Shown: one piece after another, positions 52,606 to 61,622 of the stretch
How positions within the stretch are numbered: position 1 is the stretch's first letter
How the letters are laid out: every line of letters starts with the position of its first letter
Origin: CAZYFH01 sp965197395
GTDB lineage: Bacteria > Acidobacteriota > Vicinamibacteria > Vicinamibacterales > UBA8438
Assembly: GCA_965197395.1 (NCBI GenBank)
Contig: CBDANB010000002.1
Span: 124,001 to 188,000, forward strand
Direction: 5' to 3'
DNA: 64,000 nucleotides
Position numbers and translations under genes: made by a program
Notes under the pieces: model-generated
What the model was told of the DNA's origin: nothing
Seen by the model: only the letters and a program-made list of their open reading frames with translations
Database searches by the model: none

Positions 52606-53676
52606 CTACCCGCGACCGGTCGGGTTCTCCGGTGTGCCGCACTCATCGCCGAGGTATCCGTTGCCGCCGCAATACCGGGCGTCCTGCAGCTGGATCAGGA
52701 TGCCGTCCGGGTCCGTGAAGTAGAGCTCGGGCGTGCCGCCCGGCGCGCCCCCGCGGTCCGGCATCCGCATCGTGACGTAGGACCTCCGCGGAGCGACCGG
52801 GCCGGGTGTGTCGCCGCGTGGCGTGACGCCGTAGCCATCGAGCACGTCGAGGATGCGGTCGACATCGAAGTCGTCGACACTGAAACAGGCGTGATGGATG
52901 AAAGCGCCTTGCGCACCACCGCCGCCACCGGTCACCGCGAGGAACGCGCGGCCCGATCCCACTCGGAGCACCGGCAAGGCGCCCTGATAGGTGTCGACCG
53001 GCATACCGAACAGCCGCTGATAGAGCGCGATGGTCCGCTGCTGGTCGGTGACGAAGATCGTGAAGTGGTTGTAGTCGCGTAGCGCCAGAAGTCCGCCGCT
53101 CGGTGCCGGCTCCGGCGTCGAGAGGCACGTCTCGCCGAGAAGACCTTCGCCGCCGCAGTAGGCGGTGTCCTGGAGCTGGAGGACGATGCCGTCGTAGTCC
53201 TCGACACACAGCTCCGGCGTCCCCTCGGGCGCGCCGCCGAACTCGTCATCACGCATCCGGATGCGCAGGTTCAGCTGACCGGCGTCGAGCTCGCGCCCGA
53301 CGGTGCGCTGGAGCACGGTCGTGATGTCGTCAGCGCTGAAGCCTGGCGTCGAGAGGCAGAGGTGGTTGATGCTCGGGGCACTGCTGGCGCCGCCGCCGAT
53401 GGCCATGAACTGCGGCCCCGCGCCGACCCGGAGGATGACGGTGTTCGCCTGCCGCGCCGCGACCGGCATCCCGAACAGCCCCTGATACCACTCCAGCGAC
53501 TGCGCGGGATCCGACACGCTGAGCGTCATGTGATTGATGGAGCTGACCGGGATAGGCGGTCCCGTCTGTGCGAACGACCGTGGCGCCGCGGCCAGCGCCG
53601 CGAGCGACCCCAGGAACGTGCGCCGCGTCACCCACTGCCGCGCGCTCGCCGTCTGCCGATCGATATCTCGTCGCAT
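52606..53676 (-). CDS. Tat-exported double VOC-domain protein
   Basis: A 356-residue protein with a twin-arginine signal (VTRRTFLGSLAALAAAPRSF). Two glyoxalase/VOC modules follow: VSSINHMTLSVSDPAQSLEW with YQGLFGMPV, and RDYNHFTIFVTDQQRTIALY with YQRLFGMPV. Each ends in PELCVEDYDGIVLQLQD or PELYFTDPDGILIQLQD. The His and Glu positions for a metal are present in part. The duplicated modules would give one pseudo-symmetric active site. It is divergent from the PH-domain pair. Confidence 0.88.
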   Translation of the reverse strand: MRRDIDRQTASARQWVTRRTFLGSLAALAAAPRSFAQTGPPIPVSSINHMTLSVSDPAQSLEWYQGLFGMPVAARQANTVILRVGAGPQFMAIGGGASSAPSINHLCLSTPGFSADDITTVLQRTVGRELDAGQLNLRIRMRDDEFGGAPEGTPELCVEDYDGIVLQLQDTAYCGGEGLLGETCLSTPEPAPSGGLLALRDYNHFTIFVTDQQRTIALYQRLFGMPVDTYQGALPVLRVGSGRAFLAVTGGGGGAQGAFIHHACFSVDDFDVDRILDVLDGYGVTPRGDTPGPVAPRRSYVTMRMPDRGGAPGGTPELYFTDPDGILIQLQDARYCGGNGYLGDECGTPENPTGRG

Positions 53677-53777
53677 CGCTCACAGTCTCCCGTGTCAGCG
53701 TGAGTGGTCCGTGCCCCGCCCCGCTGTATGTTATCCCTTCGCGCCGAAACCGCCGGCGTGCGTGGTAGCGTAGGCCG

Positions 53778-54326
53778 ATGGCAGATGCGGTCCGAGCCGA
53801 GCGCTCCCGCTTCGAATCGGGTTCGATCGCCAACATCGAGCGACCACACCGGCGGCTGCTCGGCTACTATGTGATGGCGTCGCTCGTGTTCGGCCCACTG
53901 TTTCCGATCGTCTTCGTCCCGCGCTATTTTCGGTATCGCACGCTCCGCTACGAGTTCGGCGACGAGGGCATCGCGATGCGCTGGGGCATGCTGTTCCGCC
54001 GCGAGGTGCACCTGACCTATCCCCGGATTCAGGACATCCATCTGCGGAGCAACATCGTCGAGCGATGGCTCGGTCTGGGGCGCCTCCTGATCCAGACCGC
54101 CAGCGGGAGCTCCAAGGCGGAAATGACGATCGAGGGCGTGCTCGAGTTCGAGGCGCTGCGCGACTTCATCTACGAACGGATGCGCGGCGCGCGCGAATCG
54201 CCCGCGGCGGACGCGGCCGTGTCCGCCGCGACCGCAGACGCGCCCAGCCTGACGGCGGCACTGCAGAGTGTCGCCGAGGAGCTGCGCGGCATTCGCGCGC
54301 TGCTGGAACGCGGCGCCGGGAGGTGA
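53778..54326 (+). CDS. bacterial PH-domain (bPH2) membrane protein
   Basis: A 182-residue protein. A membrane segment (LLGYYVMASLVFGPLFPIVF) is followed by a bPH2/DUF304 domain (YFRYRTLRYEFGDEGIAMRW, EVHLTYPRIQDIHLRSNIVE, LGRLLIQTASGSSKAEMTIE). A Ala-rich tail with LQSVAEELRGIRALLERG, probably helical, ends it. Only 3 bases separate it from the next bPH2 gene, so both are co-transcribed and may form one complex. Confidence 0.85.
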   Translation: MADAVRAERSRFESGSIANIERPHRRLLGYYVMASLVFGPLFPIVFVPRYFRYRTLRYEFGDEGIAMRWGMLFRREVHLTYPRIQDIHLRSNIVERWLGLGRLLIQTASGSSKAEMTIEGVLEFEALRDFIYERMRGARESPAADAAVSAATADAPSLTAALQSVAEELRGIRALLERGAGR

Positions 54327-54329
54327 TCG

Positions 54330-55187
54330 ATGGGCTCGCTGCGACGCGCGGCGGCGCGATGGCTCAAGCTGCCGCCTGAGCCACGCCCACCCGCCGGCTC
54401 GGAGGCATCGGTGCGCGTGTTTCGCGCCGCGCCCAACTACTACCGCTACGCGTTGGCGCGCTGGGGGCTCCGTCAGGTCGGCGTCGTCGTCGGCGTGCTG
54501 TTCGTGTTTGGTTCCTTTTTCCCGTTCCAGGATCTGCTCGAGTTCGAGGTGCCCGCGGTCGCCGTCGACCGGATCGTCGCGCGCGTGCCCCCGGCGAGCT
54601 GGGCCGACCGGATGGAGCTTTTCGAGGTCCGACCGCTGGCCGACGATCCGGAACTGGTGGTGTTGTCGGTCGGCCCCACGGTCTTCTGGTTCGAGATGCT
54701 CGGCCTCGCATTGATCGCACTGCAAGCGCCCCTCACCTACACCTTGGTGCGTCTGGACTACGAGATGCGGTGGTACATCGTGACCGACCGGAGTCTGCGC
54801 ATCCGCGAAGGGATCACCTCGGTGCGTGAATCGACCATGACCTTCGCCAACATCCAGAACCTGGCGATCGAGCAAGGACCGGTCCAGCGCCTACTGGGCA
54901 TCTCCGACCTCAAGGTCAGGACCGCCGGGGGCGGGTCAAAAGGAGAAGAATTTGCCGACGAGGCCGAAAAGGCCAAGGCGATGCACATCGGCTACTTCCG
55001 TGGCGTGGACAACGGTCCCGAGCTGCGGGACGCCATCCTGGCCCAGCTGCAAAGACTTAAGGATGGCGGGCTGGCCGACGTGGTCCGCCGCGCGCCATCT
55101 GATGACGCCGTCCGCGCGGTCGACGCGGCGCGCGCCGTGCTGGACGAGGCCCGGGCGATACGTATCGCGCTCGAGCCGGGGCACTAG
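54330..55187 (+). CDS. bacterial PH-domain (bPH2) membrane protein
   Basis: A 285-residue protein with two hydrophobic regions (QVGVVVGVLFVFGSFFPF and MLGLALIALQAPLTYTLVRL). The bPH2 domain has YIVTDRSLRIREGITSVRES, MTFANIQNLAIEQGPVQRLL and GISDLKVRTAGGG, then a helical C-terminal part. The pair of adjacent bPH2 proteins resembles YdbS/YdbT-type arrangements whose role is membrane-associated and unknown. The start is 3 bases after the preceding stop. Confidence 0.85.
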   Translation: MGSLRRAAARWLKLPPEPRPPAGSEASVRVFRAAPNYYRYALARWGLRQVGVVVGVLFVFGSFFPFQDLLEFEVPAVAVDRIVARVPPASWADRMELFEVRPLADDPELVVLSVGPTVFWFEMLGLALIALQAPLTYTLVRLDYEMRWYIVTDRSLRIREGITSVRESTMTFANIQNLAIEQGPVQRLLGISDLKVRTAGGGSKGEEFADEAEKAKAMHIGYFRGVDNGPELRDAILAQLQRLKDGGLADVVRRAPSDDAVRAVDAARAVLDEARAIRIALEPGH

Positions 55188-55213
55188 TGGACCAGGAGCC
55201 GTGCACCCTGGGC

Positions 55214-56272
55214 TCACCGCGCCGTGTAGCTGCGGCTGAACCCGTTGCGGCCGTTCGTCATGGTGAACGTGCCGTCCCGACTGACTGACGCCCGGATCCA
55301 GTGCCCGGCGCACGTCGCCGATTCCTCGAAGTTCGCGATCATGTCCTCCGCGGTGTTGTGGTCCGGATCCGGGTCGAGCAGCGACCGATGCCCCTGCCAG
55401 ATCCCTTCAATGCCCGGGCTCGCGGCGATCCGCTCATAATGCGCGGTCGAGACCTCGTCGAAACCCGGTGACGTCCCGCCGAGCCCCTTCCGTGGACCGT
55501 TGTTGACGAGCACGATTTGAGGCTGGATCGCATAGAGATGCGTCGGCGAGCCGGCATCGTCGAACGCGCCGTGGCGGCTGGTCTGGTAGATCGTGACCTC
55601 GCCCACCAGGTTCGCAGGGCACGACAACTCGACCTCCTTCGCCCAGTTGAAGTCGCCGAGATCGAGAAACGTAAATCGGCCGTACGTGGAGAGGATCCCG
55701 ACGCTGCGCTGATTCTCCGGACTGGCCTGCGGCTTCTGCTCGGCCGTCGCGCAGAGCGCGTTGTTTCCACCGCCGTCATTGACGGGTGCCGTGATGAGAC
55801 GCCCATCCGACGCCACCACGTCGATCTCGACTGCCCCGAACGGAATCGTCTCGCCGGCCTCGACGACGGTCCGCTTGTCTCCGCACACCCGCAGATAGGC
55901 ATCGAGCCACCGCTGATTGCTCTCCTCGGTGTTGGCCCCATGGTCGTAGCACTGCCCGATCGGGATCAGCTCGGCCAGCGCCTCCAGTCCGCCCACGTGA
56001 TCCAGGTGGTAGTGCGTGATGATCAGCTTGTCGAGCCGGGTCAGGCCGGCCTCTTGCATCGCCGCGACGATCCGCTTCGCATCCCGGTCGTCCTGCCCCG
56101 GGAACCCGGTATCGACGAGCAGCGATTCACCGTCGGGCGACACGAGCAGCGTTGCCGCGCCGCCCTCCACGTCCACCCAGTAGATATCGAATGGCCGTGT
56201 CTGCGCGGCGGCCGTCTGGGCCACGATGCACAACAGACCCAAGAGCGAGAGTCGGCGCACTGCTGTCCACAT
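55214..56272 (-). CDS. exported ComEC/Rec2-like MBL-fold hydrolase
   Basis: A 352-residue protein with a signal peptide (RLSLLGLLCIVAQTAAAQ). The MBL fold begins FDIYWVDVEGGAATLLVSP and LLVDTGFPGQDDRDA, with metal motif ITHYHLDHVGGLEAL, later LDLGDFNW and a C-terminal part. The ordering resembles ComEC-type secreted beta-lactamase-fold proteins. Substrate unknown. It starts 23 bases after the stop of the PQQ dehydrogenase, so the two are an operon. Confidence 0.85.
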   Translation of the reverse strand: MWTAVRRLSLLGLLCIVAQTAAAQTRPFDIYWVDVEGGAATLLVSPDGESLLVDTGFPGQDDRDAKRIVAAMQEAGLTRLDKLIITHYHLDHVGGLEALAELIPIGQCYDHGANTEESNQRWLDAYLRVCGDKRTVVEAGETIPFGAVEIDVVASDGRLITAPVNDGGGNNALCATAEQKPQASPENQRSVGILSTYGRFTFLDLGDFNWAKEVELSCPANLVGEVTIYQTSRHGAFDDAGSPTHLYAIQPQIVLVNNGPRKGLGGTSPGFDEVSTAHYERIAASPGIEGIWQGHRSLLDPDPDHNTAEDMIANFEESATCAGHWIRASVSRDGTFTMTNGRNGFSRSYTAR

Positions 56273-56295
56273 GCTCGGCACCTCGTGGATCCGCT

Positions 56296-57975
56296 CTACT
56301 CCGGCAAGGCAAAGACGAAGAGCCCGTTGCCACCGTTCGGGCGGCGCTTCTCGGGCGTGAGCTGCAGTGGGATTGTCGTCCAGCTTCCACCACCCGTCCC
56401 GGTCGGTAGCGCCACGTACTGCGTGCCGTCGACCGCATAGGTGATCGGAAACCCCTGCACCGAGGTCGGGAGGCGTGTCTCCCAGAGCTGCTCGCCGGTC
56501 GCGGTGTCGTAGGCATACGCCTGCCGGTCGAACGTCCCCACGAACACGAGACCGCCTGCGGTACTCAATGCCGCCGAGATATACGGCGTGCGCTTGCGAT
56601 GCGACCAGAGGATCTCGCCGCTCACATGCATCGCGACGAGCTCGCCGAGGTTGCCGTCGCTGTCCGGGTGGAGGAAGTTCTCCCGGAACACCATCCCGTT
56701 GCCGCCGCCGCCCTCGCGCCACTCCACATCGCTGTAGATGGAGCGCTGGCAGTTGAGCGTGAGCGGGATGTAGAACGCCTCGGTCGCCGGGTCGTATGAC
56801 ATCGCGCGCCAGCTCTTGAAGCCGGAGTGACTCGGACAGAACTCGAGCTCGACGTCGAGCTGGGGCGTCATGCCGGGACGGAACGACATCCGCCCGTTGG
56901 TCGGATCGATATCGACGATGTTCTGGTAGCCGAGGTCGGTGGCCTTGATGAACTGCCCGGTCGCGCGGTCGAGCTGCCACAGGATGCCGAGCTTGCCCAT
57001 CGTGAACACCGATGGTCGGCCGTCCACATCGACGAGCACGCGCTCGAAGACCTCGTCCATGTCATGCGATTCACCGGGCAGATGCTGGTAGTACCAGCGC
57101 ATCTCGCCGGTGTCGGGGTCGAGCGCGAGCGTCGAGCTGGTATAGAGCGCATCGCCGTCCGTGCGCCGGCTCACCTGCGCCCACGGCTTCGCCTGGGCGA
57201 CGCCCCAGAAGGTGAGACCGAGCTGGTCGTCGTAGGTGCCGGTGATCCACGAGTCCCCGCCGCCGCGGAACAGCATCGGCAGGTCGCCCCACGTGTCGCC
57301 GCCCGGCTCGCCGGGCCGCGCCACGGTCGAAGTGCGCCAGAGCTCGCGCCCGGTCTCCGCGTCGTGGGCCGTGATGAAGCAGCCGTCGTCCCAGAACCGC
57401 ATGCAGCCGGCCATCCCGGAGATCACCTTACCCCGAGCGACGAGTGATCCCCCGGTGTAGGAATACCCCTTGTCCGCGTCGGCCACCTCCGACTCCCACA
57501 CGACATCGCCCGTGCGCGCATCGAGCGCGACGATGTTGGCGTCGGCGGTATTGAGGATGATCTTGTCCTCGTAGATCGAGATGTTGCGATTGGGACGGCC
57601 GCGGCCGCGGGCGGTCGCGAACTCGCGCCGGTGTTCCCATAGGAGATCGCCCGTGGCCGCATCGAGCGCCTGCACGACGTTGCCTGGGCTGGCGAGGAAC
57701 ATCACGCCGTCGTGTACGAGTGGCGTGGTCTGCTGCGAGCCGGGTTCCATCGCCCACGACCAGACCATACGCAACTGTCCGACGTTGTCCCGCGTGATCT
57801 GGTCGAGCGGGCTGTGCCCCCATCCGTCGCGCGTGCGGCGCCAGTTGAGCCAGCTCTCGGGCGGTGGGTCGGCCAGCACGGCGTCCGTCACCGGTCGCAC
57901 CGCCGGGGTCTGCGCGACCACCGGCGCCGCGCAGGCGACCACCACGAGCGCGCTGAACACGGTCAGACCTCGCAT
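56296..57975 (-). CDS. exported PQQ-dependent dehydrogenase
   Basis: A 559-residue quinoprotein with a signal peptide (FSALVVVACAAPVVAQ). The mature start PVTDAVLADPPPESWLNWRR is followed by WGHSPLDQITRDNVGQLRMV. Blade ends include ALDAATGDLLWEHR, ALDARTGDVVWESE, LDPDTGEMRWYYQ, QLDRATGQFIKATD and YDTATGEQLWETR. C-terminus is GNGLFVFALPE. Compared with the gene at 25449 it is more diverged, so it is a separate paralogue. It is divergent from the aldolase-like gene across a 173-base region. Confidence 0.92.
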   Translation of the reverse strand: MRGLTVFSALVVVACAAPVVAQTPAVRPVTDAVLADPPPESWLNWRRTRDGWGHSPLDQITRDNVGQLRMVWSWAMEPGSQQTTPLVHDGVMFLASPGNVVQALDAATGDLLWEHRREFATARGRGRPNRNISIYEDKIILNTADANIVALDARTGDVVWESEVADADKGYSYTGGSLVARGKVISGMAGCMRFWDDGCFITAHDAETGRELWRTSTVARPGEPGGDTWGDLPMLFRGGGDSWITGTYDDQLGLTFWGVAQAKPWAQVSRRTDGDALYTSSTLALDPDTGEMRWYYQHLPGESHDMDEVFERVLVDVDGRPSVFTMGKLGILWQLDRATGQFIKATDLGYQNIVDIDPTNGRMSFRPGMTPQLDVELEFCPSHSGFKSWRAMSYDPATEAFYIPLTLNCQRSIYSDVEWREGGGGNGMVFRENFLHPDSDGNLGELVAMHVSGEILWSHRKRTPYISAALSTAGGLVFVGTFDRQAYAYDTATGEQLWETRLPTSVQGFPITYAVDGTQYVALPTGTGGGSWTTIPLQLTPEKRRPNGGNGLFVFALPE

Positions 57976-58148
57976 CTCGAACCCTCCCTCTGTGGCGGCA
58001 CCTTACCACGGCAGCCGCCAGGGGGACGGCCGCGCCCGGAGCAGCTTCTACCAGGGCCGATCACGGATTACACTCTGTCGAGTACGGACGCCGCCGACGC
58101 GCGGCGGTCGAAAACGAAGACAGCACGGCAACGCAGAGAGAAGGCGCC

Positions 58149-59315
58149 ATGAACATCAAGATGAAGCTCACGATCACGACCGCACTGACGAGCGCCCTTC
58201 TGGGCCTGACGGCGCTGCCCGCCACCGCGCAGCAGGGTCAACCGTTCCGTGCCGACGAATTCGACTATGGCTCACGCTTCCGTTTGCCTGACGGACAGCA
58301 GCCGGAGATCTGGAATCCGGCGAAGCGCAAGCTGCTGGAGGGGGGTCCGATGATCGGCGGGACGGTCCGTGCCACGGACCCGCGCACCTACTGCGCGATG
58401 GCGGCCGCCGGCTACGACTTCGTCTGGGTCGAGATGCAGCACGAAGCCATCTCCTGGGAGCAGGTGGCGCGGTTCTGGCGCACCTGTCCCGGCCCAGCCG
58501 CACCCGGAGCTCGAGTGGCGTACGCCGACGAGCGGGAGATCCAGCACGCGACCGACATGGGCGCGGCCGTCATCGTCGTGCCGACGGTCGACACCGTCGA
58601 GGAGGCACAAGAGGCGGTCAACTGGACGTACTTCCCACCCGTGGGCCGTCGCAGCGCGGGCGGAGGTCAGGGGTCGGGTGAAATCTGGAACAACGTCCCC
58701 GGCGGTTACCGCCAGACCTGGAACGACAACGTGGTGCTCATCCTGATGATCGAAACGCTCGAGGGCGTCGAGAACGCGCGTGAGATCGCCAAGATTCCTG
58801 GGGTCACGGGGCTGTTTGCCGCCAGCGGTGACCTCGGCAACTTCTCCGGCTTCGGCGAGGGCGATGCCGAGTACGAGTCGCTGATCACCGAGGTGGCGAC
58901 CGCCGCCAAGGAAGCGGGGATCTACGCCTGCGCACCGCTACGCTGGGCCAACCGGCCCGACTTCACCTGTTTTCAGGCGGGCACCGAGGGGGCCAACATC
59001 CGTCGCGGCGCGGCGGCCGAGATCCAGCAGGCTCAGGAGCGATTCAACAGCACCGGCGGCGGTGGCGCCGGCACCGCACAGACGAGCTCAGCCGCGGGAT
59101 CCATCCTCGCGAACCTGACGGCCGAGTGCGGCTCCATAACCTACGAAGCCGACTGCTATGCCGCCGTGGAAAGCGCGGCCTCGGCCGCCGGGTCGATGTC
59201 GGCCACAGACAAGGCGCAGGTCGGCCGCAAGGTCCGTGAGCTCATCGCGGCCAACCCGGGGCAGGCAGCGCGGATCCGGGAGATCGCGGCCGGTGGCGGG
59301 TTGGACGTCCGGTAA
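58149..59315 (+). CDS. exported HpcH/HpaI aldolase-family protein
   Basis: A 388-residue protein with a Sec signal (TTALTSALLGLTALPATAQ). The class II HpcH/HpaI aldolase/citrate lyase-like barrel has GGTVRATDPRTYCAMAAAGY, DFVWVEMQHEAISWEQV, MGAAVIVVPTVDTVEEA, and LMIETLEGVENAREIAKI with the metal Glu, then LFAASGDLGNFSG with the Asp. The C-terminal ~100 residues are a Gly/Ala-rich linker and a helical tail of unknown role. Export is unusual for this family, which normally cleaves cytoplasmic 2-keto acids. Confidence 0.88.
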   Translation: MNIKMKLTITTALTSALLGLTALPATAQQGQPFRADEFDYGSRFRLPDGQQPEIWNPAKRKLLEGGPMIGGTVRATDPRTYCAMAAAGYDFVWVEMQHEAISWEQVARFWRTCPGPAAPGARVAYADEREIQHATDMGAAVIVVPTVDTVEEAQEAVNWTYFPPVGRRSAGGGQGSGEIWNNVPGGYRQTWNDNVVLILMIETLEGVENAREIAKIPGVTGLFAASGDLGNFSGFGEGDAEYESLITEVATAAKEAGIYACAPLRWANRPDFTCFQAGTEGANIRRGAAAEIQQAQERFNSTGGGGAGTAQTSSAAGSILANLTAECGSITYEADCYAAVESAASAAGSMSATDKAQVGRKVRELIAANPGQAARIREIAAGGGLDVR

Positions 59316-59331
59316 ACGCGCCGTCGCACAC

Positions 59332-59416
59332 GTAGCGCAGGCCTTTACGCCTGCCGGCTGTCGCCAACGTAGCGCAGGCCTTCAGGCCTGCCGGCCAGGC
59401 TGAAGCCTGGCCCTAC
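59332..59416. repeat. dispersed double-palindrome repeat, copy 4 (partial plus full)
   Basis: A partial unit GTAGCGCAGGCCTTTACGCC at 59332 is followed by a full one at 59369-59416, GTAGC...CTAC. The full unit carries GCAGGCCT/AGGCCTGC and GCCAGGCT/AGCCTGGC arms. The right flank GAATGGCCATAC resembles that of copies 1 and 3. Confidence 0.78.
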
Positions 59417-59441
59417 GAATGGCCATACCCGTGACCTGGGG

Positions 59442-59883
59442 TCAGTGACCAGGCAGGTAACGGTCGAACCACTCCACCATGGCGTGGACGAAGTCCGGGG
59501 GGTTAGTGGCTCCAGGGAACGTCGGGCCGTGGCCGCCGCCGGGGATGCGCAGCAGGTCGGCCGGCACACCCGCGCGATCCAGGGCGTCGCGCATCACCTC
59601 GGAGTTGTCGTAGCTCACCACCTCGTCCGCATCGCGGTTCCGGCTCGACGAGGACAGCGTCAAGTCAGTGGGCGCGGCGCGCGCGACGACGACCTGCACC
59701 TTCGCGCTCGTCCGATTCACCGGACTCGGGTCCTTCGTGTCGCCCTTTCCGTCGAGCATCCCCAGGAGGCTGACGAGGTGCCCGCCGGACGAGCCCCCCA
59801 TCGCGCCGATACTGTCCGGGTCGATGTTGAATCGATCCGCGTGATGCCGTACGAATCGCACGGCGCGCTGCTGACGCCTGGTC
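59442..59883 (-). pseudogene. C-terminal fragment of an alpha/beta hydrolase
   Basis: The remaining ~145 residues contain the nucleophile motif IGAMGGSSGGHLVSLL and the catalytic His in GGGHGPTFPGATNPP; the first half, with the HGGG oxyanion motif, is gone. Upstream it joins a kinase N-terminal fragment at ~59883, in another frame. A BD-FAE-like esterase/lipase domain is the best guess. Confidence 0.75.
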
Positions 59884-60285
59884 GTGCGCCGCTTCGAGGG
59901 CTTGGGCGATCTGTTTCGCGATGGGAAGCGCGTCGTCGATCGGGATCGGGCCGTCCGCGATGCGATCCGCCAGCGTGGGCCCTTCGACGAGCTCGAGGAC
60001 CCGCGCTCTGATCGTGCCGCCCTCGCCCTCGGCTTCGGCTTCGGCTTCTTCAGACCCGTAGATGTGCCCGATGTTGGGGTGGTTCAGGGAGGCGAGGAGC
60101 TTGGCTTCGCGCTCGAAGCGGGCGAGGCGATCGGCATCGGTCGTGAACGCGTCTGGCAGGACCTTGAGCGCCACGTCGCGGTCGAGCTTCGTGTCGCGGG
60201 CGCGGTAGACCTCGCCCATACCGCCGTGGCCGATCTTGCCGGTAACGGAGTACGGACCGAGGCGGTCACCGACGGTCAGAGCCAT
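59884..60285 (-). pseudogene. N-terminal fragment of a Ser/Thr kinase
   Basis: Reads MALTVGDRLGPYSVTGKIGH, GGMGEVYRARDTKLDRDVAL, KVLPDAF and NHPNIGHIYG, then an odd Glu/Ala run (EEAEAEAEGEGG) of microsatellite type, then ALVLELVEG-like LELVEGPTLADRI and QIAQALEAAHD. It stops before the HRD catalytic loop, where hydrolase sequence takes over. ATG at 60285. Confidence 0.8.
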
Positions 60286-61460
60286 GGTCGAGTATCGCTG
60301 CGGCTTCCCCGGTGAGCTCGACGATGTGTAGCCCGGTGTTCGCGCGATCGACCAGGTAGATCAGGCCGCGGTCGTCGACCTCGACGTTGTTCGTCTGGAT
60401 CGCGACCTTGCAGCTTTCGGCGCCGTCGATCGTGACGCAGCGCTCCGCGGTGTTCGCCGTGGTCGCCGGGATGTAATACGCGACCTCCGCGGGAGCGAAC
60501 GGATTCCTGACGTCGACCACGCGCATCCCGGCGTTGAACCACGAGAACACCTGGAGGCGCTTGTGAAAGGGCGGGCCCATGAACCACTGCGTGCCGTGTG
60601 GTCCGAAACGCCCGCCCCGTTCGCAGAAGCCGCCGTCGGCCTCCGGCACCTGGAACGTCGAGACCGGCCACGGATGGGCCTCGTCCGTGATGTCGACGAA
60701 GAACACGGCGTGGCGCGGCTCCTGGCACTGATTCGCCACCGACTCCGAGACCAGCACGATGAAGTCACGGATTCGCTGGTTGCGATTCGGCGCGTAGTCG
60801 GCGATCTCGACGTCCATCAGCGGAAACGCCGTGTGGCCACCCCAAAACGCCGGAAGGTCGAGGCGCCCGACTTCCGGATATCGCAACCCCCCCGGGCTCG
60901 GCGCGAGCGGCGCGGCCGCACGCGGATCGCCCCGCAGAAATCGCTCACGGTCGACGAGCTGCAGGACGCCGTCGCGCGACGTGCCGTAACTGAGGTACAG
61001 CCGGTTCTCCAGGCGCACGACCTCGTGGACGCCTGAGCCGCCCGGGACCGGCCCACCGGCGTCCGGCTGCACGCCGTCGAGGCTGAAGTCACGGATGCGG
61101 CGCGGCGCCGCGGGCGTCGCCAGGTCGAACGCCTGGACCACGCGCGGCGCACGCCAGCCGTCCACAGTGCCGACCAGGTAGGCCAACCCGGTGTCGCATT
61201 CCCACCAGTCCTTGTGGGTGTGCTGCTGGCCGTCAGGCGTCCGGCCCATGCGTGCGACAGTGGTGACGAGCGACGGGTTCGCGGGGTCGGACACATCCCA
61301 CACTTCGTGGCTCTGATTCCCGTTGGTCCGGAGGAGATAGGTCTCATCGGCGCCGGCGCCCGGAAGGTCCACGCCTGAGCAGACCTGCACCATCTGCGCG
61401 CCTTCGGCTCCCCCTGTGGCGGGTATGTGATGCAGATACACGGGGCGCTCGGGATCGGCC
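60266..61460 (-). pseudogene. LVIVD-repeat protein, truncated at both ends
   Basis: About 395 residues of a beta-propeller with LVIVD-type repeats (HEVWDVSDPANPSLVTT, VVQAFDLATPAAPRRI, AVFFVDITDEAHPWPV, MRVVDVRNPFAPAEVAYYI). The 5' end joins the first ~50 codons of a PQQ dehydrogenase out of frame; the first coherent stretch is ADPERPVYLHHIPATGG. The 3' end runs into the kinase start, giving the odd tail LDHGSDRR. A GTG at 61441 could still initiate it, so a soluble, unsecreted product is possible. Confidence 0.7.
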
Positions 61461-61608
61461 AGTCGTCGGGCGCAGGGTCCTGCAACGTCGCATCGGTGAC
61501 CGGCACGAAGGCTGACTGCGCGGCCGCGGAGCGCGGCCCGGCATACCAGAGCCCGCCGATGACCGCCAGCGAGAAGAGTGCACGTCGCGCGAGACGCGAT
61601 GTTGTCAT
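61459..61608 (-). pseudogene. 5' stub of a PQQ dehydrogenase (signal peptide and first residues)
   Basis: ATG at 61606-61608 opens a signal peptide (RALFSLAVIGGLWYAGPRSA) followed by FVPVTDATLQDPAPDDW, the exact opening of quinoproteins such as that at 25449. The next expected residues (LMWRRT) are replaced by LVIVD-protein sequence in a different frame. Confidence 0.82.
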
Positions 61609-61622
61609 TGGTCGGTCCCCCG

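Noticed and set aside
60075..60120. GCC/TCG-type microsatellite encoding an EAEAEAEGEGG run as a functional acidic patch
   Set aside because: It lies inside a truncated kinase fragment and reads as simple repeat expansion in a dead gene.
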